Positions 63,220-64,000 of a stretch of 64,000 nt of DNA are shown piece by piece. Source of the stretch: Neorhizobium populisoli (GTDB lineage: Bacteria > Pseudomonadota > Alphaproteobacteria > Rhizobiales > Rhizobiaceae); the NCBI RefSeq assembly GCF_019430945.1, contig NZ_JAHYCB010000004.1, positions 372,001 to 436,000 of the forward strand, given 5' to 3'. Both the position numbers and the translations under genes were made by a program. Under the pieces are notes generated by a model. It saw only the letters and a program-made list of their open reading frames with translations, did no database searches and had not been told where the DNA came from. Position 1 is the stretch's first letter. The number at the start of each line of letters is the position of its first letter.

Positions 63220-63998
63220 GACCGCAACTCCCTTACATCAACATTGCGCCGTGCAAGAACGAGATGACCGTTTCCAAGGTCGGCATGCGCCAGCGCATCT
63301 TCGTGTTCATCCTGCAGAAACTGCCGGCCCCAGCCCCCAAAGCCGCTTTTGTTTCCGAGCGTCGTAAAATCGAGCGGCCTGTCCAGATCAGGCACCGGAA
63401 TGGCGGCGATCAACTTGCGCGTATAAGGGTGGATCGGATCGCGCAGGATGATCTCGCAAGGCCCGATTTCCACGATGCGTCCAGCATACATCACCGCGAC
63501 CCGGTCTGCCATATAGTTCACCACCGCCAGATTGTGCGAGATGAACAGGTAGGTAAGGCCGAGGTCCTTCTTCAAATCCTTCATGAGATTGAGAATCTGG
63601 GCCTGAACCGAAACATCGAGCGCCGAAACCGGTTCGTCGCAGATCATAAGCTCCGGGCCAAGCGCCAGGGCGCGGGCAATGCCGATACGCTGGCGCTGGC
63701 CGCCGGAAAAGCTGTGCGGGTAACGGCTGAGCGCGCTTTCATCAAGACCCATGGTGCGCACGAGGCGCCGTACCGCATCCAGCCGGTCACGGCGGTTGCC
63801 ACGGTCGTGAATTTCCAGCCCTTCGCTGATAATCCCGCGCACGGTCATGCGAGGCGACAGCGAAGAGATCGGGTCCTGAAAGACCATCTGGATCTTCTGG
63901 CGCAGCAGCTCCAGATCGTCACCTCTGGCGTTCAGGACATCGATATCCCGGCCATGATCGTTGAACAGGACCGCGCCGCCGTCGGCGGAGACGCCGCG
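63216..63998 (-). CDS. Oligopeptide-type ABC transporter ATP-binding protein, 5' end beyond window
   Basis: The last 260 codons of an ATPase; the frame is open to the right edge. Visible are Q-loop MVFQDPISSLSPRMTV, signature [15 protein letters not shown], Walker [14 protein letters not shown]-loop ISHNLAVVNYMADR and [20 protein letters not shown]. It is most like the second half of YejF or an OppF. The C-terminus lacks the usual Cys-rich iron-sulfur motif and ends RNVDVRELRS. First visible gene of the leftward importer operon. Confidence 0.9.
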   Translation of the reverse strand, partial: RGVSADGGAVLFNDHGRDIDVLNARGDDLELLRQKIQMVFQDPISSLSPRMTVRGIISEGLEIHDRGNRRDRLDAVRRLVRTMGLDESALSRYPHSFSGGQRQRIGIARALALGPELMICDEPVSALDVSVQAQILNLMKDLKKDLGLTYLFISHNLAVVNYMADRVAVMYAGRIVEIGPCEIILRDPIHPYTRKLIAAIPVPDLDRPLDFTTLGNKSGFGGWGRQFLQDEHEDALAHADLGNGHLVLARRNVDVRELRS

Positions 63999-64000
63999 CA

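Noticed and set aside
1..64000. CRISPR arrays, insertion sequences, phage genes, tRNA or rRNA genes, toxin-antitoxin or defence systems
   Set aside because: No regularly spaced repeats, transposases, integrases, structural RNA signatures or defence domains were recognised on either strand; the only dispersed repeats are the two 86-bp elements.

Overview
The window looks like part of a large secondary replicon (chromid or megaplasmid) of a Rhizobiaceae bacterium (Rhizobium/Agrobacterium/Ensifer group). The basis is high GC with strong third-position GC bias, dense operons with ATGA-type overlaps, at least six binding-protein-dependent ABC importers, a rhizobial-style inositol locus whose IolC is fused to a DUF2090 domain, an RpiR-type iol regulator, and two 86-bp palindromic intergenic repeats of the kind known from rhizobia. 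I saw no tRNA, rRNA, insertion sequence, CRISPR array, phage gene or replication gene.

Layout. 1-3.6 kb: the tail of an unknown gene, an aldo/keto reductase, and a GntR regulator divergent from an enolase-superfamily acid-sugar dehydratase. 3.65-8.9 kb (minus strand): an alkanesulfonate-type sulfur-scavenging operon with binding protein, permease, ATPase and two different FMN-dependent monooxygenases. 9-14 kb: a class A penicillin-binding protein with a BA14K-like Cys tail, a small secreted protein, a probable 26-residue membrane protein and a PAS-GGDEF diguanylate cyclase. 14-15.9 kb: a LysR regulator and a DUF1989 protein. 15.9-27.3 kb: a catabolic unit with a LacI regulator, a double CaiB/BaiF CoA-transferase, a hotdog dehydratase, a second enolase-superfamily enzyme and a five-gene Dpp/Opp-type importer.

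27.4-36.9 kb (minus strand): eight contiguous genes, namely a sugar-phosphate/iron-type (Afu/Fbp-like) importer, an inositol-monophosphatase-family enzyme and a complete ugpBAEC importer, divergent from a second LacI paralogue at 37.07 kb. 38-45.6 kb: the inositol pathway iolG, iolR-like rpiR, and iolC-iolD-iolE-iolB. 45.7-48.5 kb: ornithine cyclodeaminase, arginase and a divergent Lrp/AsnC regulator, bracketed by the two 86-bp repeats in opposite orientation. 48.5-53.8 kb: a polar amino-acid importer with an AbgB-like M20 amidohydrolase and a GntR regulator. 53.9-59.1 kb: a secreted polysaccharide lyase and three glycosyltransferases. 59.2-64 kb: a Yej/Opp-type importer cut by the right edge.

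The most interesting reading is regulatory and metabolic. The two LacI paralogues share an unusual recognition-helix region. The divergent promoter regions next to them, and the leader of the second enolase-superfamily gene, carry four copies of one operator, TTGCA-NN-CG-NN-TGCAA. The arrangement suggests that the second LacI governs phosphate-ester uptake (Afu-like plus Ugp) and a phosphatase beside a complete inositol catabolic pathway, so the 27-46 kb region may be an inositol-phosphate or glycerophosphoinositol utilisation locus. That function is inference; the gene order and operators are visible directly.
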